Made by a program: the position numbers and the translations under genes | In this document: positions 43,945 through 55,066 of the stretch, piece after piece | How the letters are laid out: each line of letters starts with the position of its first letter | Position numbering within the stretch: position 1 is the stretch's first letter | Source: Eutreptiella sp. 'Long Island Sound 2002' | Lineage: Eukaryota; Euglenozoa; Euglenophyceae; Eutreptiales; Eutreptiaceae | Direction of reading: 5' to 3' | Length of the DNA stretch: 64,000 bases | NCBI GenBank assembly: GCA_964036045.1 | Contig: OZ038384.1 | Location: forward strand, 49,886,843 to 49,950,842 | The notes under the pieces: model-generated | The model's input: only the letters and a program-made list of their open reading frames with translations | Told to the model about the DNA's origin: nothing | Database searches by the model: none

Positions 43945-46113
43945 TCACTGGGAGGCAAACTGAATTCGTCTTCCTCTTGAAGCAAAACCAAGGGGGGGGG
44001 GGGCATCACTCATGGTATCCACATCAACTACCAGATGCCCCAGGGAGCCAAGGGAATCAGCACTGGACACGGATATGTGGTCATCCTCTACCCCCACAAA
44101 CCGATCTGGTGCATCAGCATCATCAGCATCAGGGGCACCCTTACCCTTGCCCTTCCCCCCCCCTTTCCCGCGCCTGTTCCGTGTGCGGAACCGTTCCATT
44201 AGGCTAGTGAGCTGTGCAACCTCTGCAGGGTCTCTCCTAAAATTGCATTGATCCAAGTACTGAGTAACACCTTCCGGAGGGGACCGGTTGGAAAAAAATA
44301 ACAGCACACTCCTGCGAAAAACCTTTCGCAGAGCAGCCTCATTAACAGAATCAGGGATGGGCTTGGGAAACGTGTGTCCTTCAGGTAGAAGGCCAACAAA
44401 AGCAGTGGTTTTAGCTGTAGTAAATGGGGCAAACAAAAGCTGGGGACTGGTACACCAGGCGATAAAGCGACGGAGGCGTGCTCGAAAAAGATCGCACAGA
44501 CCAGTGCGTAGCTTGCCGCGAAGGGTTTTGGTGCCCATGCGCGGGTGTGGCATACTGAGGAACAAGTCCATTAGAGCGGGTTGCGATAATGCGGTTGGAT
44601 GGAGCTTGACCCGGGCGGAGAGCCGGGACAACAGGGCCTCACCAATCTCTTCAGCAAAGAGACAACCTAGGGTATTACTCATCCACTCCTGCCACACTGC
44701 AAGTGTGACACTCAAACTGCGAACGTATTCTGTTTTGGCGTCCCAATCGCCAGTAAGAAACAGATGTAGCAACAGGCTCCATTGCAAAACTGTGTGGGCT
44801 GCCTGACCAGTGCCTGGCTGTCGCCCTGACCAGTTGCAGTTGCGTACCTGTACGCCTAACGCAAAAAGCGCAGGGACATAACTAAACAGCAAGGACTGGA
44901 ATCCTTGCAACCAACGGGTAGCTGTATCCATTTGAACTGATGAGAGAGATGCTGGTGCCAGCTGCAACCATCCCAATTTGCGTTGAATACGTACACGTAC
45001 CGAGTTACCTACAAGTAGTAGTGCTGCTACCACTTTCTCAATGTGGAGCAGCTTACGGTGGTGGTACACCATGGCACCCACTTGCAAATTACAGTTTTCC
45101 AAGGCAGCAAAGATAGGAAAGAAGGCCTTGTATACCTCAAGGGCAGTGTGTTTGTAAGGGTGCCACGCACCGTACATACAAGGCAACATGGACAGATGCT
45201 CATGGAAATTGTACTGCACATATGAATCCCCGTACAAAAAACGCAGTAAATAAAAATGTATTTTCATATCAATTATTAGGGGCATGGGGCGCCGGGTGTG
45301 CCGCTGTATGTCCTGGATCTCTTGTAGAATGTGTAGCAAATCAAGGATCCCACCGGTAGTCAAATCGGTCAACAACAGTGGCCGGAATTGTAGTCACCTA
45401 ACGTTGTCCCGTTTCATACCGAGGGGAACACGAATAAACTCAGGCTCCGCATCAAGCAAAACCCGTGTAACATCGTTCAAGGAGCGAAGTGCAGTAGCAG
45501 TGGAATGCACAGCTGAGTCCAGCTGTCCCAACACGGTTACCAAAGACAATTGCCCAGGGAAGGGACATAGGTCTGTAGTGTGCAACATTGCAAACACTGT
45601 CAGGTTCATGCCGGGATTGGGATGCTCTGGGTCAGTAGTAGACCTCTTCCACCACCAGTTATCAAACCACATAGCCATTTGGTGGTTTGACATGGACGAC
45701 CACAGTTGTTGTGCAGCCGAGGTAGCCTTGGCAGTTAGTGGTACAGGGCGATTGGTAACAACACCACAGTTTGCTAAAACACGGCGAACACCCTGCGTCA
45801 AAGGTTGACCTGTAAGTGTGTCTTTCCGTGATACCTTACTAGTTGGACGTGCAGCCTTGTGCAGGACAGACCATAGCATATATAACTGTTTCGTGAAAAC
45901 GGACAACCAACGAGGCTTCCTATTTTGCTTACTTGCAACAACAATTTGAGGTACAGTCTTACGAGTACGACGGTTGCAGCGGACCTGTGCCAATAGGTGC
46001 ACTAACATCAGAACCCCCGGCTCGCCAGCATGGGCATCACGTAATAAAGAAGACCCATTTGAATAATGTCCAGTACGTAGTAGATGCCGAACAACGGAGT
46101 AGGAAAATTTCAT
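43945..46113 (-). pseudogene. B protein Y: transposase-like, interrupted by TGA
   Basis: Chosen start MKFSYSVVRHLL at 46113. The first part holds LYMLWSVLHKAARPTSK and MWFDNWWWKRS, and ends at a TGA (45396-45394) that sits where A1 Y has Ser in RRDNVTSPAW. The same frame resumes LLLTDLTTGGILDLLHILQE, IIDMKIHFYLLRF, MYGAWHPYKH and VRNCNWSG, aligning without gaps to A1 Y. The C-terminus has a Gly/Lys-rich run (GKGGGKGKGKGAP) and Asp-rich sequence, and a 12-base G run at 43990-44001 probably shifts the end. Function as for A1 Y, probably inactive here. Confidence 0.6.
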
Positions 46114-46800
46114 TACAAAAGTCGGTGATGCAAGTAAAAGACACGATGCACATGGTGGCAAAACACAGCACACTCCCTATCCTTCAATGAGATGCACGTA
46201 CCTTATGAAGATAAACATCGGTGGAATGGATATGGGAATGGTACTAACCAGGTTGCTCAATGGAGTTGGTGCTGGTGCCAGCACTCATAGTCCGGAACAT
46301 CATCTCAGAGACTCGATTGCATTGAAAGGTGCTGGCACCAGCTACTTTGAGCCAAAGGGGGATTCGAGAAGACCATTTGAGTCAGCAAGTGCTGGCACCC
46401 GCACCTTTCTGCCAAAGAGAACCAAGGAAAGGTGAAATTGCTTGCAAAGGTGCTGGCCCCAGCTGCTTCAATGATAAACTTGATACCAAAGATACAAAGT
46501 AACAAGACATGTCCAATACGCGGTGACTATAGTAACCAACATGTGCACGATTGAATATCACCAACAAATGTAATTGCGGGACATCCCACAAGTACTTTTC
46601 GTCAAGGAAGGTGCTGGCCCTAGCTGCAATCATGGGAAACATACTTTTGAGATCAGCATTTTCAATCATCATGAAGTAGTAGTGTAGAAAGGGTGTTTTG
46701 AACCCCTAACTTCATCGGCCGCGAAAATACACGTTCAAAAAAGGGGAGTTTTTTACATTGCTCTTTTTGGGTATAGAACCGGGCAAAAGTGTGCCACGGG
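46114..46800. other. B 5' region between Y and the right end
   Basis: No gene supported. It holds five palindromes (46268-46625) and should contain the promoter for Y. Confidence 0.5.
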
Positions 46801-46824
46801 GGTGGGCAGTTTGCGTGGCCTAAG
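46801..46824 (-). repeat. Right terminal inverted repeat of B, before target duplication ATCTA (46825-46829)
   Basis: Reverse complement of 39847-39870. The host X frame resumes just beyond. Confidence 0.92.
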
Positions 46825-46829
46825 ATCTA

Positions 46830-48430
46830 TTAAGCTGCCGATGCAAAGATTCGAGCAGAAGTCGCAGCACTGGGCACGTTGCAACTGAAGATTGGCCTCG
46901 GAAACTGGGGTTATTGGGAAGACGCAAAAAGTTCGAAGTACCGGTCGCCGTGGCCACAGTGGAAAACGTTGACCGGTGCACCTTTGGGGCTGACTGGGGA
47001 CAAGGGAGCACCTCCGTCACCGCAGACCATGTCCGTGCGGAAACAGCCGCAAAGGAAGGCTGAGGCACCAGCATCGTCGCCGACGACACAGACACAGTTG
47101 AGCACTGGCGAAGTGACCAATGTCTCCAAGCAGGATGACCAAGGGGCCAAGTGCAGCTTGACGGCATGCCGTATTGGGGATATCGAAGAGACACCACCAG
47201 CCCGTTTCCGGGACTTGCAGTACTCGTTGTGGGTTGTCAATGCTGACCTCTTCGGGGAATACGACTCTGCAGGATTCATTCCTAAGTGGTTGTTCGATGT
47301 GATGATGTTGGGTAAGGATCTGATTTTCTATGGCGAGACTGATGTGGTGTACCGTATTGGCCGAGACATGCAGAGGCTGTGGCGTATCGAGAAGGAGAAG
47401 GATCCAACTACACTGCCTTTCTATCATGCCCGGTTGCCGGTATACTCTTGGATGTCGGGTTCCGTCACAACCAACATGTATCGGTTTGACGAGCACACTA
47501 TGTGGATTGGAACAACAAGCCGCTGGGATAAGCAGGTATATGTGCCGCGTTCGTTGTTTTTGACGTTGTAGTCTCAGTTATTCGTCTTTCTTCATCGCAT
47601 TTGCAGTTGCCGAACTATCTGACGTACTCCGTTGGACATTTCGAAGAGATGCAGAACAAGAACCTCGGTGGTTTCATGCCTGTGATTCACGTGCTGTGGT
47701 ACCTTGACAAGTATCTGGTTGATTGTGGGAATACTGATGCAGTGGTTGTTGTGGATGACACGCCGGCCATGGCCGCAAAGATTGCGATGTCGGACGGGAG
47801 GACTAAAGTGGCGTTTCTGGCTGTGTCAGCGATCAAGCAAAAGGACCTTAGCTATGCTGTTGGAGGTGCTCTGCAGCATGCCATCGTCATGCGGTACATG
47901 TTGGAGGACGATCAGGTGGAGCAGGGAGTGACAAGTGCACCTTGGGATACTCAAGAACAATGGCTTTTGCGTGGCATTCCAATCTGGGTTTTGGATAGCG
48001 ACCGAGGTCACGAAGGGCACCAGAAGGTGCATGTTGCGGAAGCCGCCCAAGAACAGATTGCGTCTAAGGCCCCCGTTGATGACAGTGAGTCTACTGCGCC
48101 TAAGCCTGCACCTACCCTGCCCAAGCTGAAGAAGATTGCCCAAGTTGTACCAACTCGGGGTACTGCAGCGGGAAAAGGAACCCCCTGAAGTAGCAAGAAG
48201 CAGGCAAAAGAAAAAGGAAAGGAATCGGACAAGGCGGAAGAAACAGACGATGAGGATGGCGACGAGGAGGAGGAAAAAGAGGATCTGGATCAAGTACCGG
48301 AGACCCAGCAGAAGCGGAAGCGGGCGCCGGCCTCTCACTTTGATGCAAGTCCTGATGATGCGGGTAAGGACCAGCCAAAGAAGAAAGCGAAGACTGCTGC
48401 AAGTGCAAGTGCAGAGTCCAGAACGCGAGA
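46830..48430 (+). pseudogene. Element C protein X, C-terminal half
   Basis: Continues X after element B. The first exon contains FRDLQYSLWVVNADLFGEYD, KWLFDVMMLGKDLIFYGE and MYRFDEHTMWIGTTSRWDKQ. It splices by GTATATG...TTGCAG (about 47536-47606) to LPNYLTYSVGHFEEMQ. The order strand-helix-strand matches the middle of A X and B X. An acidic and Lys-rich tail follows (KAEETDDEDGDEEEEKEDLD, PKKKAKTAAS), interrupted by a TGA at 48186-48188. The expected final codons lie at 38645-38571 on the other strand, so the frame runs on into unrelated sequence. Confidence 0.55.
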
Positions 48431-48858
48431 ACACGTCCATTTGGGCTCTGAATTTAGTCGAAACGCCATTTTGCCACTCGTTTTCGCAAATCTGTTACAC
48501 AAGGGTATTTGCTTCGACCAATTCCACGGGACTTAGCGACCTACTCAGTGCACGAGGTCTCGCGCACTCACACCGCATTACAGACCTGTTTGTCGTGTAC
48601 TTCAGTGCGCGAGGCCTCGTGCACTGCACGTGTCAGTTACCGCACTCGTTGGCGCACCTTGCGCGTTGCTGTTTCCCGTCTGTCGGCGTCTATATCTGTT
48701 CTCCTCCCCACAACAACATCCAGTTTCCGTTTCAGTTGGTTTATGGGGTTTGTCTTTTGGTCAATGAGGGCATTCAGCACGCTGTGACCAAGTAGCCGGT
48801 AGTGGTCGTAACAAAGGGGTTGCGTTGGTGAGGGTGGAAATCTCGGTAACGTCCTCGG
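48431..48858. other. Element C spacer next to the X inversion join
   Basis: No gene supported. Two C-family palindromes at 48547-48568 and 48604-48625. In the unrearranged order this would lie between Y and the start of X. Confidence 0.5.
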
Positions 48859-50599
48859 TCACGAAGTTGCAACAGTGCTGACGCGGTCCGGCTCCCATTC
48901 CACGTAGCCCATGCAAATGCGGTCCGCTGCCAAAAATCTTGTTAGTCGTTGTTGCATCCTGTGTACCAGGTTCTTGGGAACGTTTTGCACACCCACGCGT
49001 TTGCCATCTGGACCAACTTGTAGTAACAAGTAATGGTTTTCCACCTCCTCAACAGTAACAGAACCGGTGCTTTTCGCCTTGTCACGCACCAGCTTGCTCA
49101 ACATCTCCTCACCAAACTCCTCTGAGTGTGCCTGGCCGGGCAAGTCCTGGTGCCACTTGCTGCTGTACAGCAATGTGCACATGATGGTGCGTTCATACTT
49201 TAGAACGGTGTCACACGGTCCGCGTTGCAACCTCCGCAACATACACAAACTCAACGGCAACACCTCCCGGGCCCGCGACCCTGTACCGTTGTTTTCCCCC
49301 GCCCAGTTGCACGCTCGTACCACGTGACTCAAGTACAACAACAATGGGCACCATTCCGACAACAAACACAGCACTGTGTTTGCCACTGCTGCCCTGTTGG
49401 CATGCGATGTATCACGACAACTGATTGCAGTTGCAGCCTGTGCCTTGCAACGATACGGGCGTAGTATCCTGGGGGTCGCAAGCATCAGCGCAGCAATGGT
49501 TTTTTCCATAACTATCAGCTTTGGGTATGATAGTATGGTTGCACCAGGGCGTAGCAGGCCTTTCCGTATGTAAGTTAGAATAGGTCAAAACACCCGAAAA
49601 GTGTGTGTAACAACAAACTTGTAGGCGTGCCATACACCGTAAACTAAAGGTACGTACCGCAGGTAGGCACGCATGTTCCATCGTTGGTTCTTTGCCCCAT
49701 ACAACAGTTTTAGTATCCTATAGTGTATGTTTTCGTCAACCAACAGCGGCAAGACCCGGTTTGTCTGTTGTGCTGTGTCCTTCGCAAACTGCAACAAGTT
49801 TAACAGACCGACACCGCAGGTTACCTTTTCCTTCGACAGGGCAAACGGGGGCCACACCGGTGCCTGCACGGCTGTTGTATCCCTCCTCACATCTAGCGGT
49901 GCCCTCACATTTCCGGTATCTGGTACACAACCATCCGTATATCCCATGTCACGCAGAGTCGGGGAGATTCTCCTTTCGCGCTGTTGCAGAGCCCGCGCCA
50001 ATTTCGTTACACGTGCTGCCAGGTCCTCAATGGCTGGGTGTCCTGCCAAGTACGTTGTTCTCTGCTTTAGCTGAAGTACTGCCATTGCAGTACAACTCTG
50101 CGACCGGTCACTTTCGTCTGGGTGTAGCGTGTATTGTGCCCGGTACCAGTTGTCGATCCACAGCACGCAACACGATGCAAGCACCAATGTCCACGTTGCT
50201 TTAAGTGTTGTTGCTGCCTGTTCGTCCACTGTATTTGCGGCGGCGTCTGTGTGCCCAAGTCGTACTTTGGTTCGTCTTTCTGTTTGTGTTAGGTACCTTG
50301 TCGTGTTTCCCGTTTTTTTTCCTGTTTGGTACTGCCCGTTGACGCATCAACAGGTACAGGTTCTAGCCCTCTTGTCGCAAAACGCGCACCCAGCGCTTGT
50401 CCTCCTGCCTTTTAGCTGCGAGTAAATTGTGTCGCGTTCTTTTGTTGAACCTGAGTCGCTGTGCAAATGTTAACACCAGTTGTGCCGCCAGGTCGTTTCG
50501 TTTCAGTCCGTTCCACAAGTCATCAGCTGTTTGGTATGTTGGTTCTGCAGCGCATGCCTCTCTTAATGCGGCAGCCCCTTTGCTTACTTCTGCAATCAT
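48859..50599 (-). pseudogene. Element C protein Y, truncated and interrupted
   Basis: Starts MIAEVSKGAAALREACAAEP at 50599. The frame changes after a TAG at 50365-50363, then gives VLWIDNWYRAQY, LPLLVDENIHYRILKLLYG and VYGVWHAYKF. A TGA (49587-49585) follows, at the position of the second Phe in the FFP of A1 and B. The same frame continues to VMEKTIAALML, VRACNWAGENNG and ends CMGYVEWEPDRVSTVATS. Alignment to A1 and B is gap-free across the TGA. The long acidic tail of A1 Y is missing, which fits loss at the inversion join. Confidence 0.6.
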
Positions 50600-51735
50600 T
50601 CGATGCGTTACTGATTTTCTGGCGAGAAGGGCATTCTGTGTATTTCTGCGTTAAATTAAATTTGCGCGCATATTTTAATTCACGTTTCGCACAGCATAAT
50701 TTAAAAACAGCGTATTTAAAAACATCTGGCATTTTCGTGTCGTCATTACTAGTGCGCACGTTGCCGTCGCAATTTGTATTTGGTGTTTGCGTGCGCTCCG
50801 TTGCCAGTAACTAAAAACCATTTTCCCAAGCACAATCTCTTGTTCCGTTTTCTTCCTTAATCCCAGTTGGAAAAAAAAACCTATCCTTCGAGCAGCGAAG
50901 GCTACGGCCGCCATTAAAACCAGACACGCCTACCATTGAGTGGCTGTTAGAAAAAAGAAAATCATTCCCCGGCCCCCATGATTACAACGGACATTACGAC
51001 GAAGGTTAGCGATGTATAATCGCCGGTCACAAGTGGTAGCCTTGAAAGGGAATGTAAATGCCGGCGTAGCCTGACCTGCTCGCATTTTCATTTCCTTGTG
51101 TGGTTTGAGTGCACGAGGCCTCGCGCACTGATTATTTCTGTTAGACAATGTTGTGCACCGTTTCATGCGTGACCAACGCTGTGTCTACACATACGTACAC
51201 CACAAAAATCAAATGTGCTTGTCAGTATGGTACTGCACCTGCAGTCATACGAGTCATATCACCCCCATGAAACATTACATTACGTGATCGGAGTGCGCGA
51301 GGCCTCGCGCACTCCGGATGCCTAAATTTGTATTTTATTTGTACTTTAGCGTACATGTGTTTTACCGAACATGGGAAGTCTACCCGTCACATACTTTCAA
51401 TGCTGGTTCGTCAGTACAATGTGAGTTCTAATAACGTCTGAAAGCTGTGTACTTCCACAACCTCCGGTCACTACATTTTTTATGGTTCTGTAGCAAACTC
51501 TACTTCGAATAACTCGAGTGCGCGAGGCCTCGCGCACTCAGAGCACCGTAAAATATAAAAAAACGTCCCATTTCGGAACACTGAGGTGCGTAATGCCTAA
51601 AAAACAATTTATTTCACATTGCCCAAAAACACCTTCATCAAACATCCCAAAAAAATAGTTTTTTTGCTGTGTTGTGAACCGGTCCTTTTCCGCGCATTTG
51701 ATGCGCAAAACAGGGTGCAGTTTGCGTGGGCTAAG
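50600..51735. other. Element C 5' region with three palindromes and the right end
   Basis: No gene supported. Palindromes at 51108-51129, 51292-51313 and 51517-51538 share the core GTGCGCGAGGCCTCGCGCAC; the first has one changed base. The right inverted end is 51714-51735, ending GTGGGCTAAG. Confidence 0.65.
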
Positions 51736-54410
51736 ATCTTGCAGGGTGCATAGTGCCCATTTACCTATCATGGACTTAAGGGAATGGTGGTCTTCCCTTT
51801 GGCAGCATACTTTGCCTGAAGTAATGCTTAATCACATTGCTACTTTTGTACAAAGATGTACTTTTGTACAAAACTACATCTCATCCCCGCAGACCGTATC
51901 CTATTGACACATCGGGAGCAATTGAGCAAAATTGGGCAATGAGGTTAGTAGCCCACACGCCACGCGGTACTCCCCCTGCGTGAGACCTAGACTTGTCACG
52001 CGTGCTGGCATCCGGCAACGGAAATACATTACCGGGGCTAGCTACCGCAGCCGAGGCCGATGTCGGGGTGTGTGGCACCTGGGGTGCAAAAGAGGGAGGG
52101 CCCTAATCTAAGGACATACATGGAGGAGAGCCGGGTCCTAGCCAGCCGGCCCCGCGTTGAATTCCACGGTTGGTAAGTCCCCATTTTCCACACGATGTGA
52201 TAGCCTTTGCGTGTCACGGAGCGCCCTTGGTCCACGAGGCCTGCCCTCTCCGGTGTCACCTCCAATATCACACATGCCCCTAGTGCCTTAACCATGTCAT
52301 GTAGGATGGAGCACAAACTGTTAGCAAAAGTAGGCTACAAGGGTAGATCGACAAGTGTGTCCGTCATGATCTCCCGAGCATGGTCGTCATTGGTGGTCCA
52401 AGCCAATAAGGTGCTACCACACTAGAACCTGCAGATTCTCATGCCTGCCCAAAACACAGGCATAAGTGACATTGTCATTGTTCCATAGTAGCAATTTGGG
52501 GTCGTGATCGCCGAAGAGGGGACCCAAGGAGGGCGACTCCTAGTGGGGGGAAACTTGGTGCAACCGACACTGCCCAATGATTCATTAGTAACCCCCAACA
52601 ACATAAGACTCCTCCCTCTCCATACACTCTTTTCCCATCTCCGGCTCACCATGCTTGTTAGAGGGCACCGCAGAGCCACTATCCACCTCACATGGACACA
52701 TTGCTTCTTCAAGGCGGACACTGGAGGTGACGGATGCTTCTAGGACCAGTTTTATTCCGTAATTCCCATCACGGAGCTTTGTTGTGTGTCCCTTGAGGGT
52801 CCTGGCACTGCTTCTTCCCGGAGTAACATGAGTTGCACGCCGCAAAGTTTTGTTTTGTAATTCTTGTTGTTGTTGACAAGACTTTATTATTAAAAGTCAC
52901 AGGGCCTTCATCCGAAGGTTCTGTTCTGTCTGCACAAGCCGCATTCATTGGCACTTGCTTTGGACATCGTTGACCGTTTACCTCTTTAGAGTAGTACTTT
53001 TTGGCCGTGCAGACATCAGCGTTTGGGGGCCGGGGCGCGGGGTGTTGGGGGGGGGGGGGGCTAGTACTAGGGTCGAGCCAAGCTTGGAAAGTAGGTGACA
53101 ACATTTTCAGAAGAAGCACCTAGGTGCTTATCCACGGTGACCAAAACCGACATCAAGGTGGGCACAATGTTGTGCATCCCACACGATTGTTTGTGAACTC
53201 CCTTCACAAACGGACTCTGCGGCACGCGATGCCACACATAGGTGCTAGCATAAAGAAGAAATCTCAGCCACATGCCACTATGCGTGCATGCGGTTGGCAC
53301 TTTGTAAATGTGGCCCGTAGACAGGACTCCGTTGCTTGCTTGGCTTTTTCTACCTTTGCGAGCTGCTCTTGTATGAACTTCTTCTCGTACCGAAGGGTAG
53401 CAATGACAACATTTGGTTCGCCAGCAGGCACATGGGTTGTGACACCATCTTCGTCCGCTAGCTAAGGCAGCGGATTGATAGTTTAGTGTATGAGATTGAC
53501 ACTAAAAGCGCCACATGATGTTGACTCAACACCAAACCCACAAACTTTACCTTCCTATGGAGCCGTCAACGACTCTGCCTACGTGTGTGTTGCTTTGTTC
53601 CGCGCTCGAAACCAAATTAGGGGAGTGAAGAAGCTGGTGCTAGACACCTGTAGGAAGCCGGCAAAACCTATGGAGCCGTCAACGACTCTGCCTACATGTG
53701 TGTTGCTTTGTTCCGCACTCAAACCCAAATCAGGGGAGTGAAGAAGCTGGTGCTAGAAACCTGTAGGAAGCCGGCAAAAATAGGAGCAGACGCACAGCGA
53801 GCGAACTGTGTGAAAAAGAGTTTCCCCGCCGTGTTGTCCGTGTGAGCGGGTATGGTACAGGCATACGACGCCTTGGGAATACGATTCACTCTGGTAACCG
53901 ATTGCAAAGGAGGGCCAATGAACTAGGTTGGGGCACGCCTCTCATGCGGCCGAGCACCGAGCACCACCACCTATGACAACATGCACGCAAAGAACACTCC
54001 CACTTGCTCAAGTTCAACAACTTGCTCTCTATAGCACAGGGCTTTTGGTAGATACCAAAAGCAGAAGATAGCATTGGTGGGCTTCTTCTATACCCCATTT
54101 GTCCCAAACAGCCCTGAACTTTTCCGGGGGTCGATTTTACATGAAGTGAGCCCTATCTTTGCACCAACTGTGTCAACCTAGCACTCATGTGGGACCTTGT
54201 TGCACTATTAGTGATGACACAGGGCAAAAAGGCGGGCACCATGTGGAGACCAAATGCTGGGTCGCCACATCAGAGTTTTGAAGATATTGCAATAGCGATA
54301 GACTTTGGGCCAACGCCACAGGAACATATTGGACCACGTGAACCCAAGGTGTCTCAACATTGACCGTTGTTGTGAGTAGTACACCTGGTGGTACTAAAAG
54401 CGTGTGTACG
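51736..54410. other. Mostly non-coding, with weak coding traces and a 112-bp tandem duplication
   Basis: A minus-strand frame at 52316-52038 (ALGACVILEVTPERAGLVDQ, RKGYHIVWKMGTYQPW) looks protein-like but stands alone. 53558-53667 is repeated, with a few changes, at 53670-53780 (CTATGGAGCCGTCAACGACT ... AGGAAGCCGGCAAAA). A run of twelve or more G lies at about 53048-53060. Nothing else could be supported. Confidence 0.45.
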
Positions 54411-54790
54411 TCAAAAACTAGCTATCACTGCCAAGCGCCAAGCCTGACAGATATGAGACGAGGGTCCTCCATGGATGACAAGCAAAATCCGTTGAGCTTC
54501 AGGCACAACTGTAAGCCGCAAAGCATGCGTCATATCCAAAAGAGCAGCCTGCTGTCTGGGATCAATGGACCGCCACATTAGGGCCAAGAGACCATCCTGT
54601 ACCTCATCATGGCTCCCGATGATGGCATACAAAGATGGACAACAACCATGGCTGCAAAAATATCAAAAAGCTTGGACTTCCATGACAAATAACAGCTAGT
54701 TCCTCCCATTAGCTTGCACGGGTTGTTGCAGCTCTGGGTGTGACGTTCATCGGGAATAGTGGTCTGGACACCCATATCGAGAAGGCTCAC
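54411..54790 (-). pseudogene. Possible short coding remnant, unknown
   Basis: Two overlapping minus-strand frames: 54790-54578 (SWKSKLFDIFAAMVVVHLCM) and 54632-54411 (YAIIGSHDEVQDGLLALMWR, LLDMTHALRLTVVPEAQR). The second has natural composition. They could be joined by a frameshift near 54630. No family recognised. Confidence 0.3.
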
Positions 54791-55029
54791 AGTGCAAAAG
54801 GGAATGTTGTCCCCTCCCGTGTGACCGCCTGGATCAGCACCGCTCTGAGCATCACAATCGCAGGGTATTCATGATCAGCGTAAAGCTGTCACCTGACACA
54901 CTAAGAGTAAAAGCAACACACAAACATACCATTAAAACAACAGTTTATAGCAAGCATCAGAAATACAGTCACCTGTAGCAGCACAGCCATAAGCCCACGT
55001 GTGACTTCTGCGTTCATGCTTGTGGTGGG

Positions 55030-55060
<31 letters not shown>

Positions 55061-55066
55061 GTGTGT
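55030..55066. repeat. (GT)n microsatellite
   Basis: About 15 GT dinucleotides in a row, then GTTGTGTGTTGG. Confidence 0.9.

Larger units (their letters stand above)
39907..46630. repeat. B-family palindromes (about twelve sites)
   Basis: Consensus GGTGCTGGCCCCAGCACC, often shortened to GGTGCTGGCACCAGC. Sites are near 39907-39928, 40353-40373, 40413-40432, 41292, 42167-42184, 43845-43860, 44949, 46268-46284, 46328-46342, 46385, 46446 and 46608. The five between 46268 and 46625 cluster in the 5' flank of Y, about 60 bp apart or more. The one at 42167-42184 is in an X intron. The one near 44949 lies in the Y coding frame (LAPAS). None was seen outside B. Confidence 0.85.
39847..46824 (-). mobile_element. 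DNA transposon B (6.98 kb), CTTAG ends, 5-bp target duplication ATCTA, genes Y and X
   Basis: The left end CTTAGGCCACGCAAACTGC (39847) is matched by its reverse complement ending at 46824. ATCTA flanks both ends (39842-39846 and 46825-46829). The element interrupts gene X of element C next to one of C's own palindromes. It carries Y (46113-43945) then X (43449-40595) on the minus strand, in the same order as A1. About twelve GGTGCTGGCACCAGC-like palindromes occur only within its limits. Confidence 0.88.
38500..51735. mobile_element. DNA transposon C, rearranged, with element B inserted in its X gene
   Basis: The right end, 51714-51735, reads GGTGCAGTTTGCGTGGGCTAAG, nearly the same as the right end of B, so C is a relative of B. 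Gene Y is on the minus strand (50599-48859). Gene X is split and mostly on the plus strand (38658-39846 and 46830-about 48430), while its last codons (LAKVAGPKKK, stop at 38573-38571) remain on the minus strand. In A and B both genes are on the same strand, so X of C appears to have been inverted. At least eight copies of a 22-bp palindrome with core GTGCGCGAGGCCTCGCGCAC lie in it. The left end was not identified, so the start is approximate. Confidence 0.65.

Noticed and set aside
45394-49587. TGA as a reassigned sense codon, because single TGA codons interrupt Y of B, Y of C, X of C and X of A1
   Set aside because: The aligned residues differ (Ser, Phe, unknown), TAG also occurs in X of A1 and in Y of A2 and C, and the 768-codon A1 Y has none. 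Ordinary nonsense mutation is simpler.
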